A DNA stretch of 64,000 bases, from contig NZ_QOVM01000001.1 in NCBI RefSeq assembly GCF_004104375.1, positions 744,001 through 808,000 of the forward strand. The letters run 5' to 3'. Below, in pieces: positions 9,182 to 18,210 of this stretch. Numbering within the stretch: the first letter of the stretch is position 1; every line of letters begins with the position of its first letter. Below the pieces are notes generated by a model, which saw nothing but the letters and a program-made list of their open reading frames with translations, made no database searches and was not told the DNA's origin. The position numbers and the translations under genes are program-made. This stretch comes from Leeuwenhoekiella aequorea (GTDB lineage: Bacteria; Bacteroidota; Bacteroidia; Flavobacteriales; Flavobacteriaceae).

Positions 9182-10165
9182 ATGAAACCTTTAATTTCTA
9201 TTATTCTCCCTACTTTTAATGGTCAGAAATATTTAGAACTGGCCATCATCAGTATTTTAAATCAAACATATCAAAATTTTGAATTAATAATTGTTGATGA
9301 TTTCTCTAGTGATTCAACACCTCAAATAATAGAAAAATACCTAGAAATTGATTCTAGAATAAAAGCTATTAGAAATCCTAAAAACTTAAACTTACCAACT
9401 TCATTAAATAAAGGACACTGTCTTGCTAAAGGTGCATATATGACTTGGACCTCTGACGATAATATTTTAAAAGTAAACTTTTTAGAGTGTTTATTATTAG
9501 GTATTTTAAAAACGGATGTGGATGTTATATATTCAAATTTTGAAATAGTTGATCATAGTAATAATTTTATAAGAATAAATAAAGTGGGAACAATTGATCG
9601 CTTACCATTTGAAAATGTAATTGGTGCTAGTTTCTTGTATAAGTCAATTGTGTTCACTAATATACAGTATCGAGAAAGTTTGAGTGGAATTGAGGATTAC
9701 GATTTTTGGATTCGAGCAGCTCAATCATATAAGTTTAAGATAATAAAAGATGTTCTCTATAAATATAGAATTCATACAGAAACCCTTACTTATTCATTAA
9801 GAAATGATAGGAAACAAGCAGAACGTTTTGAAGATAACTTAAAGGTTGTGATTGATAACTTAAATGAATTAAGTTACGCAAGTAAAGTGCTGCTGTTCAA
9901 TTTTCATTGCCGTGAAGGTCAATGGAATTGGGATTTTTTTTTAAAGAACAGGGGTGATTTTGAAAAAGAGTATTTAGTTTGGTTAAATACATACGGTATA
10001 AAGGACTTAAGTGTTTCTAAACGTTATTTATCAATACTTAGAGAACTTTTATTACAAACCAATAGTAAAAAAATAATACTAAAACTTCTTTGTCAAAAAC
10101 CGACCTTATTAAGCTCTAAATTTAGCAGTAGGACGACTCTTAAATTGCTAAAAAAACTATTTTAA
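9182..10165 (+). CDS. Glycosyltransferase family 2
   Basis: This 327-residue GT-A enzyme has ISIILPTFNGQKYLELAI, the motif IIVDDFSSDSTPQI, the metal motif MTWTSDDNIL and the acceptor motif SGIEDYDFWIRAAQSYKF (about residues 164-181). The last 60 residues are rich in lysine and leucine. Its TAA stop is directly followed by the ATG of the next, broken gene. It belongs to the run of adjacent GT2 genes that fills 5511-10165. Confidence 0.87.
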   Translation: MKPLISIILPTFNGQKYLELAIISILNQTYQNFELIIVDDFSSDSTPQIIEKYLEIDSRIKAIRNPKNLNLPTSLNKGHCLAKGAYMTWTSDDNILKVNFLECLLLGILKTDVDVIYSNFEIVDHSNNFIRINKVGTIDRLPFENVIGASFLYKSIVFTNIQYRESLSGIEDYDFWIRAAQSYKFKIIKDVLYKYRIHTETLTYSLRNDRKQAERFEDNLKVVIDNLNELSYASKVLLFNFHCREGQWNWDFFLKNRGDFEKEYLVWLNTYGIKDLSVSKRYLSILRELLLQTNSKKIILKLLCQKPTLLSSKFSSRTTLKLLKKLF

Positions 10166-11014
10166 ATGATTCAGGCTATAGTGATAACTGCATATAAAAA
10201 TTTTGATCATTTAAAATAGATAGTAAGTTACTTTGATAATAATATTGAATTTTACGTTAATATTGATGTAAAAAGTCAAATTAGCGCAGAACAAATAAAT
10301 TATTTAGCTTCTTTGGTAAATGTGGCCTATATAGAAAAAAAATGGTCTATAATTTGGGGCGGTTTCAACCATTTGAAAGCTATTCTTTTTCTTACCAATC
10401 TAGCTCTACAAAATAGGAATGTTCACTATTTACATCTAATAAGTGGTCAGGACTTTCCGGTTAAAAAGCTATCTGATTTTAAAAGTTTTTTCAATCTACA
10501 GAATAAGAATTCCTACATAGATTGTTTAAAAATAGAAGATATAGGTTGGTCAGGGAATAACGGCCTAGACCGAATTCAATACTATAATTTTCATAATTGG
10601 TTGGATGCGAAAAATTTAAAATCAAGGAGTATTTTAAATAAATTTTCAGTGATTCAGAAAAAAATAGGACTAAAGCGAAAATTAGCATTTTCTCAAAAAG
10701 AACTTTATGGCGGCTCTATTTGGTGGAGTCTACCAAGAGAAACCGCAAATTATGTAGCTCAGTTTTATAAGCAACATAGACGAGTTTTAAATAAATTTCG
10801 ACATACGTTATGTAGCGAAGAGTTCTATTTTCAAAGTGTGCTTAAAAATTCATCGAATTCGTTTCAGTTAGATAAGAGTAATTTAAGATATGTTGACTGG
10901 AATGCTAGAAATGGAAGTAATCCTTCTTTTTTAGATTTAGAAAATTATCAAGCAATCAAATCATCTGATGCTTTTTTTGCTAGAAAATTTCATGAGCATA
11001 TTTCAAAATATTAA
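10166..11014 (+). pseudogene. Core-2/I-branching (GT14-like) glycosyltransferase gene with an in-frame amber stop
   Basis: An ATG directly after the previous TAA opens MIQAIVITAYKNFDHLK, and codon 18 (10217-10219) is TAG. The same frame then continues without another stop for 264 codons through FYVNIDVKSQ, WGGFNHLKAI, YLHLISGQDFPVK and GGSIWWSLPRETANYV, all typical of the GT14 beta-1,6-N-acetylglucosaminyltransferase-like family (Branch domain). The intact protein would have 282 residues, normal for bacterial members. Re-initiation at the TTG at 10313 would lose the first nucleotide-binding strand, so a functional product is doubtful. The change is a single codon and could also be a sequencing error. 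Confidence 0.8.
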
Positions 11015-11054
11015 ATAAAATTCTAGAAGAAAATACTGCTTAGGGCATATTTAA

Positions 11055-12060
11055 ATGATAGATGTGGTTGAAATCTCAGTAATACTACCTGTATATAATT
11101 CAGAACATTATCTCAAAGATTGTGTATACAGTATTTTAAACCAGACTTTTTCAAATTTTGAGTTGATTATTATTGATGACTGCTCAAATGATAAGAGCAT
11201 TAGTATAATTGAAAGCTTTTCAGATAAGCGCATACGCTTTTTTAAAAAAGAATCAAATACAGGTTATATTGAAAGTTTATCTTGGGGAATTAAAGAGGCG
11301 AAGGGTACTTACATTGCACGTATGGATGCTGATGACCTTTGTAATCCATTTAGATTTGAAAAACAACTTGATTTTTTAAAAAGTAATCCTGATGTTGTTC
11401 TTTGTGGTACTGATGCAGAAATAATTGGAGCCAATTTTGATTTTGGATATCCCGAAGAATACGAAAAATAAAAATAAATTTATTGTTTGGAAGTTCTCTC
11501 ATTCATCCATCAATAATGGGAAAAAGAGAAGTATTTCTAAAATATCCCTATGATAAAAGTTTGGAGCCAGCAGAAGATTATGACCTTTTTACACGTATAG
11601 AGCTTTAACTGAAAAAATTTGCAATTTACTAGAAAAGCTTTTGAGCTATAGAGTACACGATACGCAAGTTTCAAAAACTCGGAGTCAAGTGCAGCAGGCT
11701 CATATGCGATCTAGTATGTTGCGTATGTTCAAGGTTTTTAATTATGACCGTAAGGGTTATACTGATGATGAACTGCTAAATGTTGTAATGCCTTATAGAG
11801 CTATAGATTTGAAAGAGTTTGATAAAATCATCAATTGGTTTAAATCATTGCCTGAATTAGATCGAACTAGTTTCTACGATAAGTCTCATCTTATCAAAGC
11901 CATTAAAAGAAAACAATATAACTTGATTAAGTATTATCTAGAGAATCCTTCAGAGCGAATCGATTTTGGTCCTGAATTAATGATTTTTAAAATGTTTAAC
12001 TTGAATATTAAGTGGACTGTCAAATATTTTAAAAACAAATATTTAGGCCTAAGCTTATAA
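11055..12060 (+). pseudogene. Glycosyltransferase family 2 gene broken by two frameshifts
   Basis: The first fragment (11055-11471) encodes a GT2 N-terminus: ISVILPVYNSEHYLKDCV, IIIDDCSNDKS and the metal motif ARMDADDL. It stops at a TAA just after GAAAAATAAAAAT. Shifting frame by minus one gives INLLFGSSLIHPSIM and EPAEDYDLFTRIEL, the expected continuation, until a TAA at 11606-11608. A second minus-one shift gives LTEKICNLLEKLLSYRVHD and runs to 12060. Each lesion fits loss of one base from a short A or T run. Rejoined, the protein would have about 334 residues. Together with the neighbouring broken GT14 gene this marks a decaying segment, unless both are indel sequencing errors. Confidence 0.82.
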
Positions 12061-12063
12061 GTT

Positions 12064-12981
12064 TTGGAAAACAAAGTAATCATACTTCTAGCGACTTTCA
12101 ATCGTGCGCATTTGATTTTAGAAACTCTTGATTCAATTAAAAACCAAACCTACACAGATTTTAAATGTTTAGTAACAGACGATAATTCTACAGATGAAAC
12201 TAAAGAAGTGGTTACTGATTTTTGTAAGAATGACTCCAGATTTAGTTATCATAGAAAACCATCAACTTATCCTGAGGGACTATCAGCAAATCGGAATTTT
12301 GGACTGGATTTAGCAGAGGAACTGGAAGCACAATTTATACAGTTTTTCGATGATGATGATCTAATGCATCCGAAAAAGCTAGAACTTCAGGTTGCTCCCC
12401 TTTTAAAAGATAAAACTCTTGATATGACCCTATGTATGTATCGTAAGTTTGATTTAATCGAGATAATAGAATTTAATTTTGAAAAAGCAAATGACGGAAG
12501 TTGCCATATTGCTTTTAAAGATCTTTTTAAAGCATTTTTCCTAAATCAGGCAAACCTTAATTCTTTAGGTCCATTATGGAAAGCTTCTAAAATTTTAAAG
12601 TATCGATTTGATGAGGAACTTTACTATGCTGAGGAACGCGAGTTCTATTTGCGTATATTTCTACTTGAAGAAATAAGATATAAGCCAGTTGAGAAAGTGT
12701 TATTTTGGTATCGAAAACATGAAAAGGCAATTACCAGTAATCTTTATTGCGATTCTTCAATTAAAGAAAAGTCTGAAGAATTATTCGCTAAAAAATATTT
12801 AGACGCTATTTTGTCTAGTAAAAATGCTCCTTATTTTTTAGTTAAATCCTATTTGAAAATTAGTATTAAATCAAAAAGGGTTATTTGGATTAAAAAAATC
12901 AGAAAATATCTTTCAAAGCCAGAAAATTTAAAAGATCCAAAAAAAATTGCTTTATTGATATATAGCTATTTAAAGTATTGA
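12064..12981 (+). CDS. Glycosyltransferase family 2
   Basis: This is a 305-residue intact GT-A enzyme. The start is TTG; the first residues VIILLATFNRAHLILETLDS follow within a few codons, so a later start would cut the fold. Other motifs are VTDDNSTDETKE, the metal motif QFFDDDDLMHP (about residues 97-107) and YYAEEREFYLRIFLLEE on the acceptor side. The N-terminal half resembles the products of 5511 and 8224. The gene follows the frameshifted GT2 gene by 3 bases and overlaps the next start as TTGA. Confidence 0.86.
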   Translation: MENKVIILLATFNRAHLILETLDSIKNQTYTDFKCLVTDDNSTDETKEVVTDFCKNDSRFSYHRKPSTYPEGLSANRNFGLDLAEELEAQFIQFFDDDDLMHPKKLELQVAPLLKDKTLDMTLCMYRKFDLIEIIEFNFEKANDGSCHIAFKDLFKAFFLNQANLNSLGPLWKASKILKYRFDEELYYAEEREFYLRIFLLEEIRYKPVEKVLFWYRKHEKAITSNLYCDSSIKEKSEELFAKKYLDAILSSKNAPYFLVKSYLKISIKSKRVIWIKKIRKYLSKPENLKDPKKIALLIYSYLKY

Positions 12982-14153
12982 AAAAAAAAGTATTAATCAT
13001 TGGGCCTTTTGCAGAACGTGGCGGAAGAGAGATCGAGGCGGTATTTATTGCTCAAGCTTGCTTTAACAATAACTACGATGTACGTATCGTTTCAACTACT
13101 TATTTGCCTTTAAAATCAGTGATCTTAAATTATATTGATTCTAGTTTTTGCGACTCTATATACTCTCTTATTTGTGCAAATTTTAAAATCTATATTTTTG
13201 CTCTACTCTCTTACTTAAAGAATAAGTGTAATCTACAATTTGAAGCTTATGCTGCAAGTCGCGCAGTTAAGAAGTTTTGTAACTATGATTATATTTATGA
13301 TCAAGAACTGTCAAAAACTATTGAAAAATCTGATTTAGTTTTATTTTTAGGACAAATATCTTCGTTGCAGGTAGAAAAAATAACTAATATCTGTTTTCAA
13401 AATCAAAAACCTCTTTTGTTTAGAATGACTGGTTATTTAGATTATAATTATCAGATCCCTAATTATTTGAAAAATATAACTGCTTTTATTCATCAAAGTG
13501 AAAACAACTTTTCTGAAAACTTATTAAAAGTCAATTCAAATTATGTAATTATTGATCAGGCAGCACTTTTTGAGCAAAGACTTTTAGATCTTCATTTAGA
13601 AAGAAGGAAAATCAAAAATTTTTTGATAATAGGTGAAATTTGTGAAGCAAAAGGCTCTAGAATATTAGCATTTCTATTTGAAAAATACTGTATAGAGGGT
13701 GAAATACTAACTTTTGTTGGTAAAGGGAATCAATCGGAAGAACTAAAAGAAAAATATTCAAAGCATAAGAACATAAATTTTATTGGGCAAATTCCTAATA
13801 CTAAAATGTGTCATTATTTTTCTCAAAACGATTGCCTAATAATCGCATCATATTCAGGAAGTAGTAATTTTGAAACAGGACCATTTGTAGGGATTGAAGC
13901 AATGGCGGCCGGAAAAATTATTATGTCTACACAAGTTGGAGCTATGGAGAATAGGTTATCAAATACAGAAAATGATTTTTGGTTTGATATAGAAAACCCT
14001 AATTCTTTTCAATCAACTTTAATGCAATTGCGAAACCTAACTGATGAAGATGTCTATAGAATTGCAACTAAAGTGAGGCTTAAATATATTTCCTGTTATT
14101 CTAAAGATATAGTAAGTAAACAGTATTTAGATTTAATAAAAATTTATGCGTAA
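12978..14153 (+). CDS. Glycosyltransferase family 4-like
   Basis: This 391-residue GT-B type protein has the N-terminal glycine loop GPFAERGGREIEAVFIA (about residues 8-24), which binds the acceptor side in many GT4 enzymes. The donor half shows FLIIGEICEAKGSRIL and the motif GIEAMAAGKIIMSTQVGAM with the conserved glutamate. The start is TTG in a TTGA overlap with the previous gene. AT-rich coding sequence continues here from the GT2 array. Substrates are unknown. Confidence 0.82.
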   Translation: MKKKVLIIGPFAERGGREIEAVFIAQACFNNNYDVRIVSTTYLPLKSVILNYIDSSFCDSIYSLICANFKIYIFALLSYLKNKCNLQFEAYAASRAVKKFCNYDYIYDQELSKTIEKSDLVLFLGQISSLQVEKITNICFQNQKPLLFRMTGYLDYNYQIPNYLKNITAFIHQSENNFSENLLKVNSNYVIIDQAALFEQRLLDLHLERRKIKNFLIIGEICEAKGSRILAFLFEKYCIEGEILTFVGKGNQSEELKEKYSKHKNINFIGQIPNTKMCHYFSQNDCLIIASYSGSSNFETGPFVGIEAMAAGKIIMSTQVGAMENRLSNTENDFWFDIENPNSFQSTLMQLRNLTDEDVYRIATKVRLKYISCYSKDIVSKQYLDLIKIYA

Positions 14154-15120
14154 AGGCGTAAATCCTGAGAAATATAAAAATGAAAATTTGCCTCAATTTT
14201 CACATCGGGTTATCGTACCTGTTTATATACCAAATCTTGAAGAAGACTACTATAAAAATCAATTATCTGTTTTTAATGCATTTTTAGAAAATCTATTTTT
14301 AACCATTGATCTTAAAGTTTCTGCTGTTACTCTAATAGATAATAATTGTTGTACTTCTATTAAAGATCTAATAAATAGTTATTTGGATAACATAGATAAG
14401 TATATCGTTTATGCTGAAAATAAAGGAAAAGTATTGCCTGTTCTAGAAGAAGCTAGAGGCGCCCAGGAAAAATTTATAACGATTACAGATGCGGATGTAC
14501 TTTTTTATAACGGATGGGAACAAGCAGTTTTTAAAATATTCAACGGTCATCCTAAAGCTGGTGTTGTTGCACCATTACCTTCCCCGTCTCTAGCTTTTTA
14601 CGAAAACACGAGTGTTTTTACAGAGAACTATTTGTTCGGTAAAATAGGGTATGCAAAACTCATGACTGATACAGACGCTGAATTGTATTTATATGGTATG
14701 GGGAATAGCTCTTTACTTAATCGGGAAAATCGACCCTATTCATGGAAAGAAAAACAGTATTTTTTAAAAAAAGAGCCAAAAGCTATTGTAGGAGCCGGTC
14801 ATTTTGTGGCCACTTATAAATCAGCAATGTTTAAAGGCGAAACTAATTATCCCACAAAAAAATTTGAAAATGGCTTAGAAAAAAAATTTATAGATGAATT
14901 GTGTGATCGTAAAGGTTGGTATAGATTGTCAACAGTTGATACCTTTGCGTTTCATATGGGCAATAGTATAGAAGACAATCAATTAGCTTTAGGAAATAAA
15001 GAAGGCTTGATATTTAGTGAACATCTTTTTGAGAAATCTGTCGTTTATAAAAAATCAATTATCCCCTATAATATTAGAATTTTCTTGTTTAAAGTTTTAA
15101 AAAAATTTCTGAACCTTTAG
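14146..15120 (+). CDS. Glycosyltransferase, GT-A (GT2-like)
   Basis: This 324-residue protein has a GT2-like core starting late: RVIVPVYIPNLEEDYYKN at about residues 22-39, VTLIDNNCCTS where VDDGSxD is expected, AENKGKVLPVLEEARGAQ, and the metal motif ITDADVLFYNGWE at about residues 114-126. AIVGAGHFVATYKSAMF resembles the acceptor loop of GT2 enzymes. It overlaps the preceding gene by 8 bases. The divergent nucleotide-binding motif makes the exact subfamily uncertain. Confidence 0.75.
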   Translation: MRKGVNPEKYKNENLPQFSHRVIVPVYIPNLEEDYYKNQLSVFNAFLENLFLTIDLKVSAVTLIDNNCCTSIKDLINSYLDNIDKYIVYAENKGKVLPVLEEARGAQEKFITITDADVLFYNGWEQAVFKIFNGHPKAGVVAPLPSPSLAFYENTSVFTENYLFGKIGYAKLMTDTDAELYLYGMGNSSLLNRENRPYSWKEKQYFLKKEPKAIVGAGHFVATYKSAMFKGETNYPTKKFENGLEKKFIDELCDRKGWYRLSTVDTFAFHMGNSIEDNQLALGNKEGLIFSEHLFEKSVVYKKSIIPYNIRIFLFKVLKKFLNL

Positions 15121-15121
15121 A

Positions 15122-16081
15122 ATGATATTAAAGATAGACTTTGTTGATTTCTGGAAATATTTTGACAAAAAAGACAATCCATTTTTTAAAATATTATCAC
15201 AATACTTTGAAGTCAAAATAGATAAAGATCCTGATATTCTTTTTTACTCGTGCTATGGTTGGGATTACTTAAATTATAAGTGTCCTCGAATATATTATAC
15301 TGCAGAAAATAAAGCAGTAGATTTTACAGGTGCGGATTTTGGTTTTTCTTTTCGTTTTTCTAAAAATAGAAAGCATTACAGATTTCCTTTTTATGCCTAT
15401 ATAATTTATCAAGACAATCTACTTCCTGTCTTAACCCGTAAACTCTCTTATGATCAAGCTCGTGAAGCATGGAATAGTAAAGATAAATTTTGCTGTATGG
15501 TCATATCTAATTCCAATGCCCCTAAAAGAATTAGTTTTTTTGAAAACCTTTCTTTGTATAAGAAAGTAGATTCCGGTGGAGGTTATTTAAACAATATTGG
15601 TTTTAGAATACAAAATAAAATAAATTTTATAACAGATTACAAATTTGTTTTGTCTTTTGAAAATGAGTCTTTTAGGGGTTATACTACGGAAAAGATAATT
15701 CACGCATTACAGGTGAATAGTATACCTATTTACTGGGGAGATCCGTCAATTAATGACGAATTTAATAGTAAGCGTTTTTTAAATCTTGCAGATTTTGAAA
15801 GTGAGGAAGATTTAATAAACAAGATTTTAAATATATTGTCTGATGAGCAAGAAGCAATAAATATATTAACAGAGCCAGTTTTTAAAAATGAAGAGTTACC
15901 CAAAGCCTTAAATTTTAAGAATTTTGAGTTGTTTTTACTAAATGCCGTAAGGGAATCCCTCAAAATTAAGCCAGTAGCTATTACGTACAAAAGACATTTA
16001 CACAAACTTAAAATTTTGACTGTAAAGTTTAAAAAGAAAGTATTTTTTTTAAAGAAAAAATTAAGAATCAATGGCTCTTAA
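15122..16081 (+). CDS. GT10 fucosyltransferase-like (alpha-1,3/4) glycosyltransferase
   Basis: This 319-residue protein carries the GT10 signature in its C-terminal half: FVLSFENESFRGYTTEKI followed by ALQVNSIPIYWGDPSI, matching the FEN...TEK...PIYWGD donor-binding pattern of bacterial and animal alpha-1,3/4-fucosyltransferases. The expected reaction is transfer of fucose from GDP-fucose to GlcNAc or a similar residue. RKHYRFPFYAYI earlier fits the N-terminal domain. The last 35 residues are strongly basic, a peripheral membrane anchor seen in bacterial GT10 enzymes. No GDP-fucose biosynthesis gene lies in the window. It overlaps the next gene by 11 bases. Confidence 0.85.
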   Translation: MILKIDFVDFWKYFDKKDNPFFKILSQYFEVKIDKDPDILFYSCYGWDYLNYKCPRIYYTAENKAVDFTGADFGFSFRFSKNRKHYRFPFYAYIIYQDNLLPVLTRKLSYDQAREAWNSKDKFCCMVISNSNAPKRISFFENLSLYKKVDSGGGYLNNIGFRIQNKINFITDYKFVLSFENESFRGYTTEKIIHALQVNSIPIYWGDPSINDEFNSKRFLNLADFESEEDLINKILNILSDEQEAINILTEPVFKNEELPKALNFKNFELFLLNAVRESLKIKPVAITYKRHLHKLKILTVKFKKKVFFLKKKLRINGS

Positions 16082-17321
16082 TGTTTTAATTCTAGCAGAA
16101 ACCATAGATGTTGATACCAGTAGTGCCGGGAAAGCTAATCTTGCTCTAATAGCGTCTTTAGTAGATGAGAGTATTGCTGTTAGAGTCTTTCATTATTCTC
16201 ATAAGGAAGTACTAATATCAGGCGCAGAAACTATTTTAATACAAGAGAATAAAAAAGATTTTTACTACTGGCTAAGCAGGTCGCAACGGATACTGCAGCG
16301 AATTACTAAAATCAACTTTTCTAAGCTACTTGAGGCTCGGTTTGGTTTTTCTCTTACTTTTAAGAATGATGTGAACAGCATGGTGGTTGCTTTAAATAAA
16401 GAAGCGCCCGCAGCTTATGACTTTATACTAACTTTGAGCAAAGGATCCTCCTATCGCACTCATGCAGCTTTACTCAAGCTACCTCAATGGCATAGTAAAT
16501 GGCTGGCGTATATTCATGACCCTTATCCTTTTAATTGGTATCCTGAGCCTTACAACTGGAAGGAAGCCGGGAGTATACAGAAAGAGCTTTTTTTTAAAAT
16601 AGTTGCACAAACTGCAATGTGGTTGGGATATCCTTCTGAGCATTTAAGGGTATGGATGGGGCAATTTGATTTAAATTTTAAAGAAAAAGGAGTATTACTT
16701 CCGCATCAAATTACGCATCGTATTTCAAAAAAAACGCTTCCAGCTTTTTTTAATTCTAATGACTTTAATGTTTTGCATGCCGGTAATTTGCTAGAACAGC
16801 GTAATCCTTTTTACCTTATAAAAGCTTGGACTGTGTTTTTAGAAGCCAGACCTAACGCCCGAAATTGCTCTCAGCTCTTACTTATAGGTCCCGGTAATTT
16901 TCATGAACCCAAGCTTTCTGAGTTGTGTATAACGGAAGAAACGATCTATCGTTATAGCGGTTTTATGGATTATGATGTGGTGCTGGAACTTGAAAGACAA
17001 AGTAGTGTAAACATTGTGTTAGAAGCTGAAGCAGATATCAGTCCCTTTCTACCTGCTAAGTTTCCAAATTTAATTATGACAAACCGACCTTTATTGCATT
17101 TGGGACCGAAGAAGAGCGAAGTGAGAAGGTTATTAGGTTTTGATTATAGTTATGTTGCAGAGGTTCAGGATATTCAAGCTATAGCAAACCAATTAATACT
17201 GCTTTTTGATAGTTGGATTGCAGGAGAACTTCATATTCAATCTTACAGTGCTGATTTAAAGTATTATTTATCGAGTGCTTATTTAAAGGAAACATTGAAT
17301 CATCTAATCACAAAGCATTGA
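16071..17321 (+). CDS. GT-B fold glycosyltransferase, family not assigned
   Basis: This 416-residue protein looks like a GT-B enzyme: LNVLILAETIDVDTSSAGKA at the N-terminus, the donor-domain start VLHAGNLLEQRNPFYLIKAW (about residues 238-257), LLLIGPGNFHEPKL and a C-terminal motif LEAEADISPFLPAKFPNL. The acidic positions of GT4 enzymes are only loosely conserved, so I do not assign a family. WLAYIHDPYPFNWYPEPYNW in the middle is rich in aromatic residues. It overlaps both neighbours (11 and 4 bases). It is one of several candidates for the missing sialyltransferase, but nothing in the sequence proves this. Confidence 0.7.
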   Translation: MALNVLILAETIDVDTSSAGKANLALIASLVDESIAVRVFHYSHKEVLISGAETILIQENKKDFYYWLSRSQRILQRITKINFSKLLEARFGFSLTFKNDVNSMVVALNKEAPAAYDFILTLSKGSSYRTHAALLKLPQWHSKWLAYIHDPYPFNWYPEPYNWKEAGSIQKELFFKIVAQTAMWLGYPSEHLRVWMGQFDLNFKEKGVLLPHQITHRISKKTLPAFFNSNDFNVLHAGNLLEQRNPFYLIKAWTVFLEARPNARNCSQLLLIGPGNFHEPKLSELCITEETIYRYSGFMDYDVVLELERQSSVNIVLEAEADISPFLPAKFPNLIMTNRPLLHLGPKKSEVRRLLGFDYSYVAEVQDIQAIANQLILLFDSWIAGELHIQSYSADLKYYLSSAYLKETLNHLITKH

Positions 17322-18208
17322 AGGTTTCGATTTGTATTGTTTCCCGAAATAGGAAGTTAGAGCTTAAACGAACTCTGGAAATCTTGCACGATTATACCGA
17401 AGCAACTCTCTGCGAGATACTGGTCTTTCTGGATGGTTGTTCTGATGATTCTAAAGATTTAGCAGCAGAATTCCCGGAATGTATTTGGGAAGTACAGGAT
17501 AATTCAATAGGAGCTTCTCCTGCACGGAACTTGCTTTATCAAAAAGCTACCGGAGACTTGATTTTTGGGTTTGATGATGATGCACATCCGCTTCAAAAAG
17601 ATTTTATAAATAAAGCACGGCTGATTTTTTCTAAGAATAAGCATCTGGCCGTATTAACATTTGAAGAAATTAAGGGGGTTTTTGATAATGATGCTCAAGC
17701 CTTAGAAAAGCACGTTCCAAATGAAGAATTTTATTGCAGGGAGTTTGTAGGCTGTGGTTTTGTAATTAAAAAAGCAGCGTATGAGCAGACATCTGGATTT
17801 CCAAATTGGATGAAAATCTATGGAGAAGAATCATGCCTTTCTATCGAATTATTGGACTTGGGTTATGCTATTTTATATACTTCTCAAATTTGTGTAAACC
17901 ACCGGGTAAATAAGGAAGAGCGTAAGCATTTGAAGAAAACGATTTACCGATTTGAAAACCAATTGTCTAATTCTGCACTTTTCTATTTTGCGTATTATCC
18001 TAAAATTTTAATTCCTAAGCGCTTAACTGCTCTTTTATTTCACAATTTTCGTAAATATGCGTTTGAGGATATACCATTTTTTAAAGCTTTTTTTAGGGCG
18101 ATGATCAATTTTTTAATCAGAATCCCAAAGGTAATTACATATAGAAAAGTGGTGAAAAAAGAGACGCTGAAAAAATCATTAGGATTACCTCTACCAAAAT
18201 ATGGTTAA
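17318..18208 (+). CDS. Glycosyltransferase family 2
   Basis: This 296-residue GT-A enzyme starts at a TTG in a TTGA overlap. Motifs are VSICIVSRNRKLELKRTLE, LVFLDGCSDDSKDLA, ASPARNLLYQKATGDLI and the metal motif FGFDDDAHPLQKDF (about residues 87-100). GCGFVIKKAAYEQTSGFPNW and YGEESCLSIELLDLG fit the acceptor-side region. The C-terminal 80 residues are basic with hydrophobic patches. It directly precedes neuA, with 2 bases between the genes. Confidence 0.86.
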   Translation: MKVSICIVSRNRKLELKRTLEILHDYTEATLCEILVFLDGCSDDSKDLAAEFPECIWEVQDNSIGASPARNLLYQKATGDLIFGFDDDAHPLQKDFINKARLIFSKNKHLAVLTFEEIKGVFDNDAQALEKHVPNEEFYCREFVGCGFVIKKAAYEQTSGFPNWMKIYGEESCLSIELLDLGYAILYTSQICVNHRVNKEERKHLKKTIYRFENQLSNSALFYFAYYPKILIPKRLTALLFHNFRKYAFEDIPFFKAFFRAMINFLIRIPKVITYRKVVKKETLKKSLGLPLPKYG

Positions 18209-18210
18209 AA

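Noticed and set aside
10313-11014. Intact GT14-like gene starting at TTG 10313
   Set aside because: The upstream in-frame codons back to 10166 encode the normal N-terminus of the family, interrupted only by one TAG; a broken gene is the better reading.
11463-11480. AAAAATAAAAAT as a phase-variation tract
   Set aside because: The A runs are only five bases and the unit repeat is six bases, so unit gain or loss would not restore the frame; simple decay or sequencing error is more likely.
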